Part shown: positions 31,409-38,461 of the stretch, piece after piece | Numbering within the stretch: the first letter of the stretch is position 1 | How the letters are laid out: every line of letters starts with the position of its first letter | Assembly: GCA_030147945.1 (NCBI GenBank) | Contig: JASBUL010000067.1 | Span: 1 to 39,247, forward strand | Length of the DNA stretch: 39,247 nt | DNA from: Oceanococcus sp. | GTDB lineage: Bacteria; Pseudomonadota; Gammaproteobacteria; Nevskiales; Oceanococcaceae | Reading direction: 5' to 3' | Made by a program: the position numbers and the translations under genes | The notes under the pieces: generated by a model | Told to the model about the DNA's origin: nothing | Database searches by the model: none | The model's input: the letters and a program-made list of their open reading frames with translations, nothing else

Positions 31409-32593
31409 ATGTCGAACAATGAAGTCGTTGTCCTGAGCGCTGCGCGCACAGCTATTGGCACTTTTGGCGGTTCCCTGAAATCAGTCCCGCTGGCTGATCT
31501 GGCGACCACCGCTGTCAAAGCCGCGATCGAACGCTCCGGTGTGGCCACCGATCAGTTTGGCCACCTCGCCATGGGTACGGTCATCCCCACGGTGCCGCGC
31601 GATGCCTATCTCTCGCGTGTTGCCGCCATTCAGGCAGGTCTGCCGCAGGAATGCCCTGCATTCAACGTCAACCGTCTGTGCGGTTCCGGCCTGCAGGCCA
31701 TTGTTTCGGCCGCGCAATCACTGATGCTGGGTGATGCCGAAGTCGCCATTGGCGCCGGCGCAGAAGCCATGAGCCAGGGCGCATACATGCTGCCCAGCGG
31801 TCGCTGGGGTGCACGCATGGGCGACGGCCAGATCCTCGACTTCATGACCGGCGCGCTGCATGACCCGTTCCAGAACGTGCACATGGGTATCACGGCCGAG
31901 AACGTGGCCGAGAAATACGGCATCAGTCGTGAGCAGCAGGATGCCCTGGCCGCTGAAAGCCAGCGCCGCGCTGCCCGCGCCATCGAAGAAGGCCGCTTCA
32001 AATCACAGATCGTTCCGGTCGAAATCAAGACCCGCAAGGGCGTGACCGTGTTCGACACCGACGAGCACGTGCGCGGTGACACCACCGCTGACACGCTGGC
32101 CGGCATGCGTCCGGTGTTCAAGAAAGACGGCTTGGTCACCGCAGGCAACGCATCGGGCATCAATGACGGTGCCGCCGCGATTGTGCTGGCCACCGCCAGC
32201 GCTGCTGAAAAACTGGGCAAGAAGCCGCTGGCCAAAATGCTCGGCTACGCCCACGCGGGTGTCGACCCGGCCTACATGGGCATTGGCCCGGTGCCGGCTT
32301 CACGCAAGGTGCTCGACAAACTGGGCCTGAGTGTTGCCGACATGGATGTGATCGAATCCAACGAAGCGTTTGCCGCCCAAGCCTGCGCCGTGGCCAACGA
32401 ACTCGGTTTTGATCCGGACAAGGTTAACCCCAACGGCTCCGGGATCTCGCTGGGTCACCCGGTGGGCGCCACGGGCGCCATCATCACCACCAAGGCGCTG
32501 TACGAACTGGAGCGCATTGGCGGTCGTTACGCGCTGGTCACCATGTGCATCGGTGGCGGCCAGGGCATTGCTGCCGTATTCGAGAAGGTCTGA
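31409..32593 (+). CDS. bktB: Beta-ketothiolase / acetyl-CoA C-acyltransferase (BktB-like)
   Basis: A 394-residue thiolase. It opens [20 protein letters not shown]. The nucleophile Cys is in [20 protein letters not shown] (Cys about 90), the His in [14 protein letters not shown] and the acid/base Cys near the end in [25 protein letters not shown] completes the active site. The loop [20 protein letters not shown] and [15 protein letters not shown] closely follow what I recall of Ralstonia BktB, which accepts acetyl- up to medium-chain 3-ketoacyl-CoAs. It would thus complete beta-oxidation or, in reverse, condense acyl-CoAs. ATG 31409 has AGAGAG nearby. hbd starts 2 bases after its stop. Confidence 0.93.
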   Translation: MSNNEVVVLSAARTAIGTFGGSLKSVPLADLATTAVKAAIERSGVATDQFGHLAMGTVIPTVPRDAYLSRVAAIQAGLPQECPAFNVNRLCGSGLQAIVSAAQSLMLGDAEVAIGAGAEAMSQGAYMLPSGRWGARMGDGQILDFMTGALHDPFQNVHMGITAENVAEKYGISREQQDALAAESQRRAARAIEEGRFKSQIVPVEIKTRKGVTVFDTDEHVRGDTTADTLAGMRPVFKKDGLVTAGNASGINDGAAAIVLATASAAEKLGKKPLAKMLGYAHAGVDPAYMGIGPVPASRKVLDKLGLSVADMDVIESNEAFAAQACAVANELGFDPDKVNPNGSGISLGHPVGATGAIITTKALYELERIGGRYALVTMCIGGGQGIAAVFEKV

Positions 32594-32595
32594 GC

Positions 32596-33447
32596 ATGGC
32601 GCAGATTCGCAACATTGGTGTGGTCGGTGCCGGCCTGATGGGCAATGGCATTGCCCAGGTCTCTGCCGTGGCCGGTCTCAATGTGGTTATGGTCGACATC
32701 GCCGAGGCCGCGCTGGAACGTGGTCTGGCCACCCTGAGTAAGAGCCTGGACAAGCTGGTCGCCAAGGACAAGCTGTCGGCCGACGCGCGCAACGCGGCCC
32801 TGGCACGCATCACCACCACCACCGACTACGCCGAGCTTAAAGGTGTTGATCTGGTGATCGAGGCGGCCACGGAAAACCGCGACATCAAGGTCAAGATTCT
32901 CAAGCAGCTGGATGACATCCTGCCGCAAGCGGCGATCATCGCGACCAACACTTCGTCGCTGTCGATCACCGAGCTGGGTGCGGCGACCAGTCGCCCGGAT
33001 CGCTTTGTCGGCATGCATTTCTTCAACCCGGTGCCGGTCATGGCCCTGGTGGAGGTGATCAGCGGCCTGCAGACCAGCCAGGACACCCACGACACCGTAA
33101 AAGCCTTCGCCAGCACCATCGGCAAATCGCCGATTTCAGTCAAGAACGCACCGGGCTTTGCGGTCAACCGCATCCTCTGCCCGATGATCAACGAGGCGAT
33201 TTTCGCCCTGCAGGATGGGATTGCCACGGCTGAAGACATCGATGCCGGGATGAAGCTGGGCTGCAATCAGCCGATCGGCCCGTTGGCTCTGGCTGATCTG
33301 GTCGGCCTGGATACCTTGCTGGCCATCATGGAGGTGTTCGTGCAGGAGTTTGGCGACCCCAAATACCGCCCTGCACCGCTGCTGCGTGAACTGGTTGCCG
33401 CAGGCCACTACGGGCGCAAGACCGGACGCGGCTTCTATCAGTACTGA
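32596..33447 (+). CDS. hbd: 3-hydroxybutyryl-CoA / 3-hydroxyacyl-CoA dehydrogenase
   Basis: A 283-residue NAD-dependent L-3-hydroxyacyl-CoA dehydrogenase, single-domain (Hbd/PaaH/FadB2) type. [19 protein letters not shown] is the Rossmann start, VVMVDI the Asp that selects NAD, and [14 protein letters not shown] and [19 protein letters not shown] hold the catalytic His-Asn region with the Glu completing the dyad. The second domain has [20 protein letters not shown] and [16 protein letters not shown], and it ends [12 protein letters not shown]. It oxidises 3-hydroxyacyl-CoA to the 3-ketoacyl-CoA that BktB cleaves. ATG 32596 follows the thiolase stop closely. A strong intrinsic terminator follows at 33466. 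Confidence 0.94.
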   Translation: MAQIRNIGVVGAGLMGNGIAQVSAVAGLNVVMVDIAEAALERGLATLSKSLDKLVAKDKLSADARNAALARITTTTDYAELKGVDLVIEAATENRDIKVKILKQLDDILPQAAIIATNTSSLSITELGAATSRPDRFVGMHFFNPVPVMALVEVISGLQTSQDTHDTVKAFASTIGKSPISVKNAPGFAVNRILCPMINEAIFALQDGIATAEDIDAGMKLGCNQPIGPLALADLVGLDTLLAIMEVFVQEFGDPKYRPAPLLRELVAAGHYGRKTGRGFYQY

Positions 33448-33465
33448 GCGCGTTATCTGCGTTTG

Positions 33466-33493
33466 AAAAACCCGGCCTTGCGCCGGGTTTTTT
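33466..33493. terminator. Bidirectional intrinsic terminator
   Basis: AAAAACCCGGC (33466-33476) pairs with GCCGGGTTTTT (33482-33492) around the 5-nt loop CTTGC, followed by T. The A/T tracts on both sides make it work for the bktB-hbd transcript and for the opposing DUF202 run, whose last gene ends at 33526. Confidence 0.92.
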
Positions 33494-33525
33494 GTGTCTC
33501 AAGCCCCGCTTTGTACGGTGTCGGT

Positions 33526-33897
33526 CTAAACACGCGCAACAAACAACGCCGCAATCAGAGCGCTACCCAGCAGCGCTATCAGCACATTCACCACAATGCC
33601 CCAGCGCGGGCTGTAGCCTTGCGGAATTTCCGCCGCCTGCAGCGTTTTCAGCACGCTGGCGTACTGGCGGCATGAGTACAGTGCCGCGAACCCGCCCAGC
33701 GCAATGAACGCCAGTCCGATGTAGAAACTGGCCAGCATCGAGCCCGTGTCTACGCTTTCCGGCTTGAGCGCCTGCATCAGCAGCCCGGCCCGCTCAACTA
33801 AAAAGCCAAAAGCGATCAGCGCCAGGCTGGTGCGGTTCCAGGCCAGCAGTGTGCGCTCGGCAGCGAACAGTACGCGAGGATCTTCGAGCTGTGACAT
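33526..33897 (-). CDS. DUF202 (YidH-like) membrane protein
   Basis: A 123-residue inner-membrane protein. The N-terminal cytoplasmic stretch is diagnostic: DPRVLFAAERTLLAWNRTSL, the RTxLAWxRTxLAL pattern of DUF202/YidH. Three membrane helices follow: ALIAFGFLVERAGLL, FYIGLAFIALGGFAALYS and VVNVLIALLGSALIAALFV. The function of the family is unknown. It is the last gene of the minus-strand run headed by the MerR regulator, starts 19 bp after the ABM gene, and is followed by the bidirectional terminator. Confidence 0.88.
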   Translation of the reverse strand: MSQLEDPRVLFAAERTLLAWNRTSLALIAFGFLVERAGLLMQALKPESVDTGSMLASFYIGLAFIALGGFAALYSCRQYASVLKTLQAAEIPQGYSPRWGIVVNVLIALLGSALIAALFVARV

Positions 33898-33916
33898 GGC
33901 GGTGGTCGATCAGTCC

Positions 33917-34264
33917 TCAGTCTTGGCTGGGGGCTGACGCCGCCGTCAGGCTCAGCAGATCCGCATGGGACGTCAGCAAAATCGGTGGACGGCGGCCTTC
34001 GATGGCTGCAGCCATGCGTTGCTGCGCATCGGGGTGTACCGGTGCCGTGCGCGCCTGGGCTTGCTCCCAGGTCTGCCGGTCAGGCCATTGCGCGTAGGCC
34101 AGCCACCAGCCATCGTCGGCTTTATGCAGTCTGGAGCCCAAACCTCCACAGTGCTCACGAATGGCCAGCGTCAGATCTTCCCAGGCACGCACAAAGCGAC
34201 TCTCTTCGCCGCTGCGCACTCGGAATTGATAGATCACGCAGAACTGCACCACCGGCGTCACCAT
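33917..34264 (-). CDS. Antibiotic biosynthesis monooxygenase (ABM) domain protein
   Basis: A 115-residue ferredoxin-like dimeric alpha/beta protein. The pattern VIYQFRVRSGEESRFVRAWE, LGSRLHKADDGWWLAYAQWP and DRQTWEQAQA matches ABM/YgiN-like proteins, a group that includes heme-degrading and quinol monooxygenases as well as proteins of unknown role. There is no clear haem ligand. The ATG at 34264 overlaps the end of the HD gene by 7 bp, suggesting coupling. Confidence 0.75.
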   Translation of the reverse strand: MVTPVVQFCVIYQFRVRSGEESRFVRAWEDLTLAIREHCGGLGSRLHKADDGWWLAYAQWPDRQTWEQAQARTAPVHPDAQQRMAAAIEGRRPPILLTSHADLLSLTAASAPSQD

Positions 34265-34824
34265 TTCATCATAGGTGCCGGGTTCAAGGGGTGGCGCACA
34301 AACCAGGCTGCAGCCTTGCGCACAAGCCCGGGATGAAAGCCTGCATTGGGCAGACTCTGCTGCACCTCGCGAACCAGCGCAGGTGGCAGCCCAAACTTGA
34401 CCAGACCGAGAGAAAAATCGACCAGATCGGCCCGACGGAAGGCCTCCGCCAGTGGGTAGCGTGGGTCACGTACGGCACGCAAGCGATGGTATTCGGTAAT
34501 CATCAAGCGGATCTCATCCGACCACGCGCTCAGGCCTTGCTGGTCAAGATACTCCAACGCTGGCACAACGGACGGATCCAGATAATCCAGGGTATTTTCC
34601 GTCCATAAACCGATGTCATGAAAACACGCGGCAATGGCCACTTTGCGTTGCTCCTCCTCAGAGCAGGAACGCAAGGCAAAGCAGAACGTCATCATGCGTT
34701 GACAGTGATTGCGATAGCCGTCGAAATCCGCCCCGATGAGCGCTTGCCAAGGCGCCAGAAGCTCGTCCAGCAATGTGTGTGCAAAGGTGGTCTTCAGCAT
34801 GGTTCGGGCCTGTTTTTCGGGCAT
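34258..34824 (-). CDS. HD domain-containing protein
   Basis: Up to 188 residues. The metal-binding HD core is visible: an early His in GYRNHCQRMMTFCFAL, then VAIAACFHDIGLWT with the His-Asp doublet, EYHRL, and a later Asp in FRRADLVDF. HD proteins are metal-dependent phosphohydrolases, often acting on nucleotides. Two starts are possible, ATG 34824 and ATG 34800 (MLKTTFAHTLLDELL); the latter has a weak AGG upstream and fits the usual N-terminus better. The gene is part of the compact minus-strand run and overlaps the ABM gene by 7 bp. Confidence 0.8.
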   Translation of the reverse strand: MPEKQARTMLKTTFAHTLLDELLAPWQALIGADFDGYRNHCQRMMTFCFALRSCSEEEQRKVAIAACFHDIGLWTENTLDYLDPSVVPALEYLDQQGLSAWSDEIRLMITEYHRLRAVRDPRYPLAEAFRRADLVDFSLGLVKFGLPPALVREVQQSLPNAGFHPGLVRKAAAWFVRHPLNPAPMMKW

Positions 34825-34873
34825 TATGCGCCAAGCGCTGCGTGCGACCTTGCCGGCCTGACAAAACGCACGG

Positions 34874-35362
34874 TTATACGCCCGCGCCTATCGAGATCGG
34901 ACAGCGCATCAGCGCGCGCGCCAAACGTTCGCCATGTCGCTCCACCACCTCATGGTGCACGTATTCGAAACCCTGGCCAAGAAAAAATGCCTGCGCTGAC
35001 AAGCTGGCGTGGGTTGTGAGCTGATCCACGCCACGCGCCTGCAACGCGCTGCGGGCCTGCGTGAACAAAAGACTTGCGATGCCACGTCGCGCAAACCGTG
35101 GCGCGGTAAACAACATGTCGATGTAACCCTGCGGGGTATAGGCGATGAAGCCGGCAATCTCCGCACCCTGTGCGGCAAGCAGCGTGGTCAGAGCATCAAA
35201 ACGCTCCTGCCAGTGGGCCAGATCTGCATCCTGTGGTGCCCAGGCTGCGCGCTGAGCGGCGCTGTAGTGCGATGCCGCAAGTTCATGGACAGACCGTTGA
35301 AACACGCTGACCAGCGACGGCACATCATGTTTTGCAGCGTGCCGCACATGCCATCTACTCAA
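34874..35362 (-). CDS. GNAT family N-acetyltransferase
   Basis: A 162-residue acetyltransferase. The opening WHVRHAAKHDVPSLVSVFQ, the central IAGFIAYTPQGYIDMLFTAP and the acetyl-CoA loop FARRGIASLLFTQARSAL (R/Q-x-x-G-x-A/G type) define the fold. THASLSAQAFFLGQGFEYVH is the usual C-terminal strand. The first codon is TTG at 35362, which overlaps the stop of the DUF2834 gene (TTGA at 35362-35359). No in-frame ATG exists close by, so a coupled TTG start is my reading. The substrate is unknown. Confidence 0.85.
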   Translation of the reverse strand: MSRWHVRHAAKHDVPSLVSVFQRSVHELAASHYSAAQRAAWAPQDADLAHWQERFDALTTLLAAQGAEIAGFIAYTPQGYIDMLFTAPRFARRGIASLLFTQARSALQARGVDQLTTHASLSAQAFFLGQGFEYVHHEVVERHGERLARALMRCPISIGAGV

Positions 35363-35691
35363 GCGCCTGCACCGGGCGCGTGGCGGCGCAACCTCAGCAG
35401 CAGATAGAACGCCAGGCCGGTCGCAACGCCCGGAACCAGCCCGAGCAGCAGCGCCACCCAGCCATGCCGCACACCCTCATGACGCGCATCGTGTATCACC
35501 CATAAAGCCAGAATGCACCAGCAGATAATCGCATCCAGCGCATAGCCTGAAGCAAACGGATTGACGAATCCGGCCGCCAGCGCGCCGACAATATCACCCG
35601 ACGCCCAAAGCGGAGGAACAACAACCACCACGAAAGCCAGCGCAAAAAGCAGCCCCAGTGCCGCGATGCCGCGTCGGTACACAGCCATCAT
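35359..35691 (-). CDS. DUF2834-like small membrane protein
   Basis: A 110-residue protein from ATG 35691 or the next codon ATG 35688; GTAGGA and GGGGAG lie just upstream, which excludes the longer open frame. Three hydrophobic segments are visible: ALGLLFALAFVVVVVPPLW, LDAIICWCILALWVIHDA and WVALLLGLVPGVATGLAFYL. Between the first and second lies the motif NPFASGYALD, typical of DUF2834. No function is known. It overlaps the GNAT start by four bases and lies 28 bp after the dioxygenase gene. Confidence 0.8.
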   Translation of the reverse strand: MMAVYRRGIAALGLLFALAFVVVVVPPLWASGDIVGALAAGFVNPFASGYALDAIICWCILALWVIHDARHEGVRHGWVALLLGLVPGVATGLAFYLLLRLRRHAPGAGA

Positions 35692-35719
35692 GAATCCTAC
35701 TCCCCTGCGCGCAGCGCAA

Positions 35720-36538
35720 TCACCATAAATACATGCTCGACTTGAGCCCCATGATCTGCAACTCAAAAACCCGGCTGCAGGGCCGCCGCGCCGCACCGGC
35801 GCAGACGTGAATCGGCAGCAAGTGCTCCTCACGCGGATGACAGAAACGCGCCCCGGGCGCCGTGGTCCAGTCGACCAGCCGGGCCTGCCGCTGTGCTTCG
35901 CTCAAGGCTTCACTGGAGCAGGTCTCGATCAGCCAGGCTTCAAACTCAAGGTTCCACTCTCGTTGCTGCTCATTTGCGCGTGTGAAGAACGCGCGCAAAT
36001 TGTGAAACGAAAAACCGGAGCCCAGAAGCAGGATTTCGGGATCCAAGGCGCGCCCCAGGGCCACACCGAGTGCGTAATGCGCAGCCGCATCCAGGCTGCT
36101 CATCAAGGAGACCTGTATGCATGGAATATCGGCCTGCGGAAAGAGCATTTTGAGCGGCACAAACAGACCATGATCAAAGCCGCGTTTGCTATCCAGGCAT
36201 GGCGCAAAGCCAGCCTCACGCAGCGCATGGTCTAGCCGCGTGGCCAAAGCGGGTGCGCCAGGAGCCGGGTATTCCAGCGCATAGGATTCGGGCGGGAATC
36301 CCGAATAGTCGTAGATCAACCCGGGCTGCGCTGCGCTGGTCAGGCTCGGAACATCGGCCTCCCAGTGCGCGCTGACCACCACAATGGCCTGCGGTCGGCG
36401 CACATGCCTGCTGAGCTGCGCTATGCAGCGAATCATGTCCGCATGCCCCGGATCGCCCAGCAAGGGCAAGGGTCCACCGCCGTGCGAAACAAACAGGGTT
36501 TGTGGTCCGGGCACAGCGCCGTCGCGGTCACTGGACAT
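35720..36538 (-). CDS. DODA-type extradiol ring-opening dioxygenase (LigB family)
   Basis: A 272-residue metal-dependent dioxygenase. The metal and catalytic histidines fit the DODA/YgiD pattern: TLFVSHGGGPLPLL, VVVSAHWEADVP, GFDHGLFVPLKMLF and the C-terminal REEHLLPIHVCAGAA; SGFSFHNLRAF is the other family block. Such enzymes open catechols such as DOPA, or gallate-like rings, but many bacterial members have no assigned substrate. The usable ATG is at 36538 (MSSDRDG); the TTG at 36544 would add two residues. Its start overlaps the DinB gene end by 11 bp. Confidence 0.9.
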   Translation of the reverse strand: MSSDRDGAVPGPQTLFVSHGGGPLPLLGDPGHADMIRCIAQLSRHVRRPQAIVVVSAHWEADVPSLTSAAQPGLIYDYSGFPPESYALEYPAPGAPALATRLDHALREAGFAPCLDSKRGFDHGLFVPLKMLFPQADIPCIQVSLMSSLDAAAHYALGVALGRALDPEILLLGSGFSFHNLRAFFTRANEQQREWNLEFEAWLIETCSSEALSEAQRQARLVDWTTAPGARFCHPREEHLLPIHVCAGAARRPCSRVFELQIMGLKSSMYLW

Positions 36539-37058
36539 AGGCAAAAAAATCCGTGGTGCCGGGATCGCAGCCCATTTGCGACATCAGGGTGGTGATCTGA
36601 CCGCGGTGATGGGTCTGATGGTTGAACAGATGAGCTGCAGCAACCCACAGCGGATGGGCACGCTGCTGCCCTTTTGAATTGCAGTAGCGCATGGTCTGCC
36701 CCAAGGTCTTGTCGTCAAGTTGTGTCGCCCAACGCAGAATCAGCTCATCCGTGCGGCGCCGCGCCACGTGCAAATCAGCAAAGTCGCAATACAACTCCTG
36801 ATCCAGTGCGCCCGGCGGCGCCAACCATTGCGCGTCGTGCAGGACCTGCATACCGGAAAAGGCGCTGCGGAATCGCAGCAGCCATATCCAGTCAGCGACA
36901 AGAATGTGGTTCAGCGTGCCATGAATGGAGCCGAAGTATGCACCCAGATCGCGCCCGCGCTGATCCGTCGACAAGGCCTCCAAGCGCTGATACAAAGCCG
37001 CGTTGAAATCATGATTGTATCGGGCGAAGCCGCGATACTGATCGGTCAGCACACTCAT
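36528..37058 (-). CDS. DinB family protein
   Basis: A 176-residue four-helix-bundle DinB protein. The metal-binding histidines appear at HGTLNHILVADWIWL (near residue 50) and in HLFNHQTHHRGQITTL, the last helix with the diagnostic HxxHRGQ. DinB/YfiT-type proteins are metal-dependent hydrolases or thiol S-transferases, and several are damage- or stress-induced. ATG 37058 has AGGAA upstream. It lies 27 bp after the rhodanese gene and overlaps the dioxygenase gene, as part of the MerR-headed run. Confidence 0.88.
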   Translation of the reverse strand: MSVLTDQYRGFARYNHDFNAALYQRLEALSTDQRGRDLGAYFGSIHGTLNHILVADWIWLLRFRSAFSGMQVLHDAQWLAPPGALDQELYCDFADLHVARRRTDELILRWATQLDDKTLGQTMRYCNSKGQQRAHPLWVAAAHLFNHQTHHRGQITTLMSQMGCDPGTTDFFAYVQ

Positions 37059-37085
37059 GTCTGTTCCTGGTCAGCCAAGGGTCTT

Positions 37086-37424
37086 TCAGCAGCATGGCGG
37101 TGTGGGCAGCCCGCGCTCCTGGCGCGCATTCTCAACACTGCCAGCATTGCGCACATTGAGATAACCCGCCTCTTCCAGCAGTGACTTGGCGATCCCGGCA
37201 CGTCGTCCGCTGCGGCAATACAGGACAATCGGCGCCTGTTTGTCCTGAACCAGCGCCTGCACCTGGGTCACGACATCGTCATAAGGCACCAGACGGTCTT
37301 CGGCAATCCCGTTCTGAGCTTTTTCCTGCGCTGTGCGCACATCCAGCCAAAGCACCTCGGCGCGCAGCGTAAAGCTCAATAACAGCCCCGCACACAGACC
37401 TGCAATTCGCCCGCTCCATGTCAT
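37086..37424 (-). CDS. Exported single-domain rhodanese
   Basis: A 112-residue PspE-like protein. The N-terminal signal peptide (GLCAGLLLSFTLRA) is followed by the rhodanese fold: VLWLDVRTAQEKAQNGI, the active-site loop VLYCRSGRRAG with nucleophilic Cys, and AGYLNVRNAGSV at the end. It would act in the periplasm on sulfane sulfur. The tail TPPCC carries two extra Cys that might bind metal. ATG 37424 overlaps the YdeI-like stop by ATGA. Confidence 0.9.
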   Translation of the reverse strand: MTWSGRIAGLCAGLLLSFTLRAEVLWLDVRTAQEKAQNGIAEDRLVPYDDVVTQVQALVQDKQAPIVLYCRSGRRAGIAKSLLEEAGYLNVRNAGSVENARQERGLPTPPCC

Positions 37425-37972
37425 GCGCCAACACCTTTGGGCGCCGAAAGCGCCTTGCTGTAGAAACCGGATGGATCGAAACAGCAGACCCGACGTTTAC
37501 CCTGCGCAAGCTGTTCACAGGCATCACCAATCCGCTTGTGCCGGGTCTTGAGCTGCTTTGCCGATTCAATCCAGTGTATCCAGTCGACCCGTGCCAGGGT
37601 TGTCGTCGCCTCCCAAACCGCACGCGCTTGCGGCGCGGCCTCAAGTGCGGCTGTGAGATCGTCAGGAAGCGCCGGTTCAGGCTCTGAGGACAGGCATCGA
37701 ATACTCATCTGCACGGTTTGTCCGTGAGCAAGAGCACAACGCTCAAACAGCGCCTGATCAAATGCCAGCCAGTGGCTGAGTTGGCCGTCGGGTTCCAGTC
37801 GTGCCACGAAATCCACGCCATGCAGCGCAACCTCGACACTGATCCGACCGCGCCGCGGCAGAGCTGCGCTGATCGCCTTGGGTAGCACGACAAACGCCGC
37901 CAGCGTGGCATCTCCCGGTGCAAGCGGGCGCAGCACCGTGGCCGCAAACGAATGTGCTGACTCAGCCGTCAT
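37421..37972 (-). CDS. YdeI/OmdA-type protein with DUF1905 domain
   Basis: A 183-residue protein from ATG 37972 (MTAESAHSF). The N-terminal part (AAFVVLPKAISAALPRRGRI, VEVALHGVDFVARLEPDG) is a DUF1905 domain. The C-terminal part (ALEAAPQARAVWEATTTLAR, then WIHWIESAKQLKTRHKRIGD) is the OmdA/YdeI alpha-helical domain. Family members are linked to resistance to bacteriocins or polymyxin in enterobacteria, but the mechanism is unclear. A CCFDPSGFYS tail follows. It overlaps the MerR gene end by 11 bp and the rhodanese start by 4 bp. Confidence 0.85.
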   Translation of the reverse strand: MTAESAHSFAATVLRPLAPGDATLAAFVVLPKAISAALPRRGRISVEVALHGVDFVARLEPDGQLSHWLAFDQALFERCALAHGQTVQMSIRCLSSEPEPALPDDLTAALEAAPQARAVWEATTTLARVDWIHWIESAKQLKTRHKRIGDACEQLAQGKRRVCCFDPSGFYSKALSAPKGVGA

Positions 37973-38387
37973 GCGAGACACCGCGAGCGGACAGCACGCC
38001 GGCATTGGCGTCGTTCATCAGGCGCCGGAAGCTGGGGCATTCAAAATGCGATGGCGCAGGGCAATCCGCTGCATGACGCAGACCGTCTCTGAGGCGTTCC
38101 AGCCGGCGAATGGAGGTCTCGACTTGCTCCGCTCTGGCCGCGAGCCGGCTGCGGTCAATCTGGCCTTTGCCCTCACGCCCCAGCATGTCACCGATCTCGT
38201 TGAGTGAAAAACCCGCGAAGCGCCCCAGGCTGATCACGGCCAGACGTTCCAGCACGCCGGCATCGAACTGCCGACGCAAGCCGCGCCGACCGATCGAGGC
38301 TATCAGGCCTCTGTCCTCGTAGTAGCGCAAGGTCGAGGCTGGCAGGTTGGCGCGCCGCGCGACCTCGGCAATATCCAGTTCCGGCAT
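37962..38387 (-). CDS. MerR family transcriptional regulator with C-terminal Cys pair
   Basis: A 141-residue regulator from ATG 38387 (MPELDIAEVARRANL). The winged HTH is LDIAEVARRANLPASTLRYY with EDRGLIAS, the standard MerR RYYExxGL motif. FAGFSLNEIGDML follows, then the long dimerisation helix RAEQVETSIRRLERLRDGL. The C-terminus carries ADCPAPSHFECPSFRRLM, a Cys-x7-Cys arrangement which could sense a metal or redox signal but differs from the SoxR Cys cluster. It heads a ten-gene run and is divergent from the methyltransferase; a 19-bp-spaced promoter with a palindrome lies between them. Confidence 0.92.
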   Translation of the reverse strand: MPELDIAEVARRANLPASTLRYYEDRGLIASIGRRGLRRQFDAGVLERLAVISLGRFAGFSLNEIGDMLGREGKGQIDRSRLAARAEQVETSIRRLERLRDGLRHAADCPAPSHFECPSFRRLMNDANAGVLSARGVSHDG

Positions 38388-38391
38388 GGGC

Positions 38392-38422
38392 TTGAACTCA
38401 AGTGCACTTGAAGTTGCAGAAT
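38392..38422 (+). promoter_or_regulatory. MerR-type promoter with 19-bp spacer and operator
   Basis: TTGAAC (38392-38397) and CAGAAT (38417-38422) are separated by exactly 19 bp. A perfect 14-bp palindrome TCAAGTGCACTTGA (38398-38411) begins right after the -35. This is the layout that MerR proteins activate by untwisting DNA, and the core is similar in style to the SoxR operator. It reads toward the methyltransferase at 38462. Confidence 0.75.
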
Positions 38423-38461
38423 GCGCCAACACACCGACCAACGCAATCCTCAGGAGCACTC

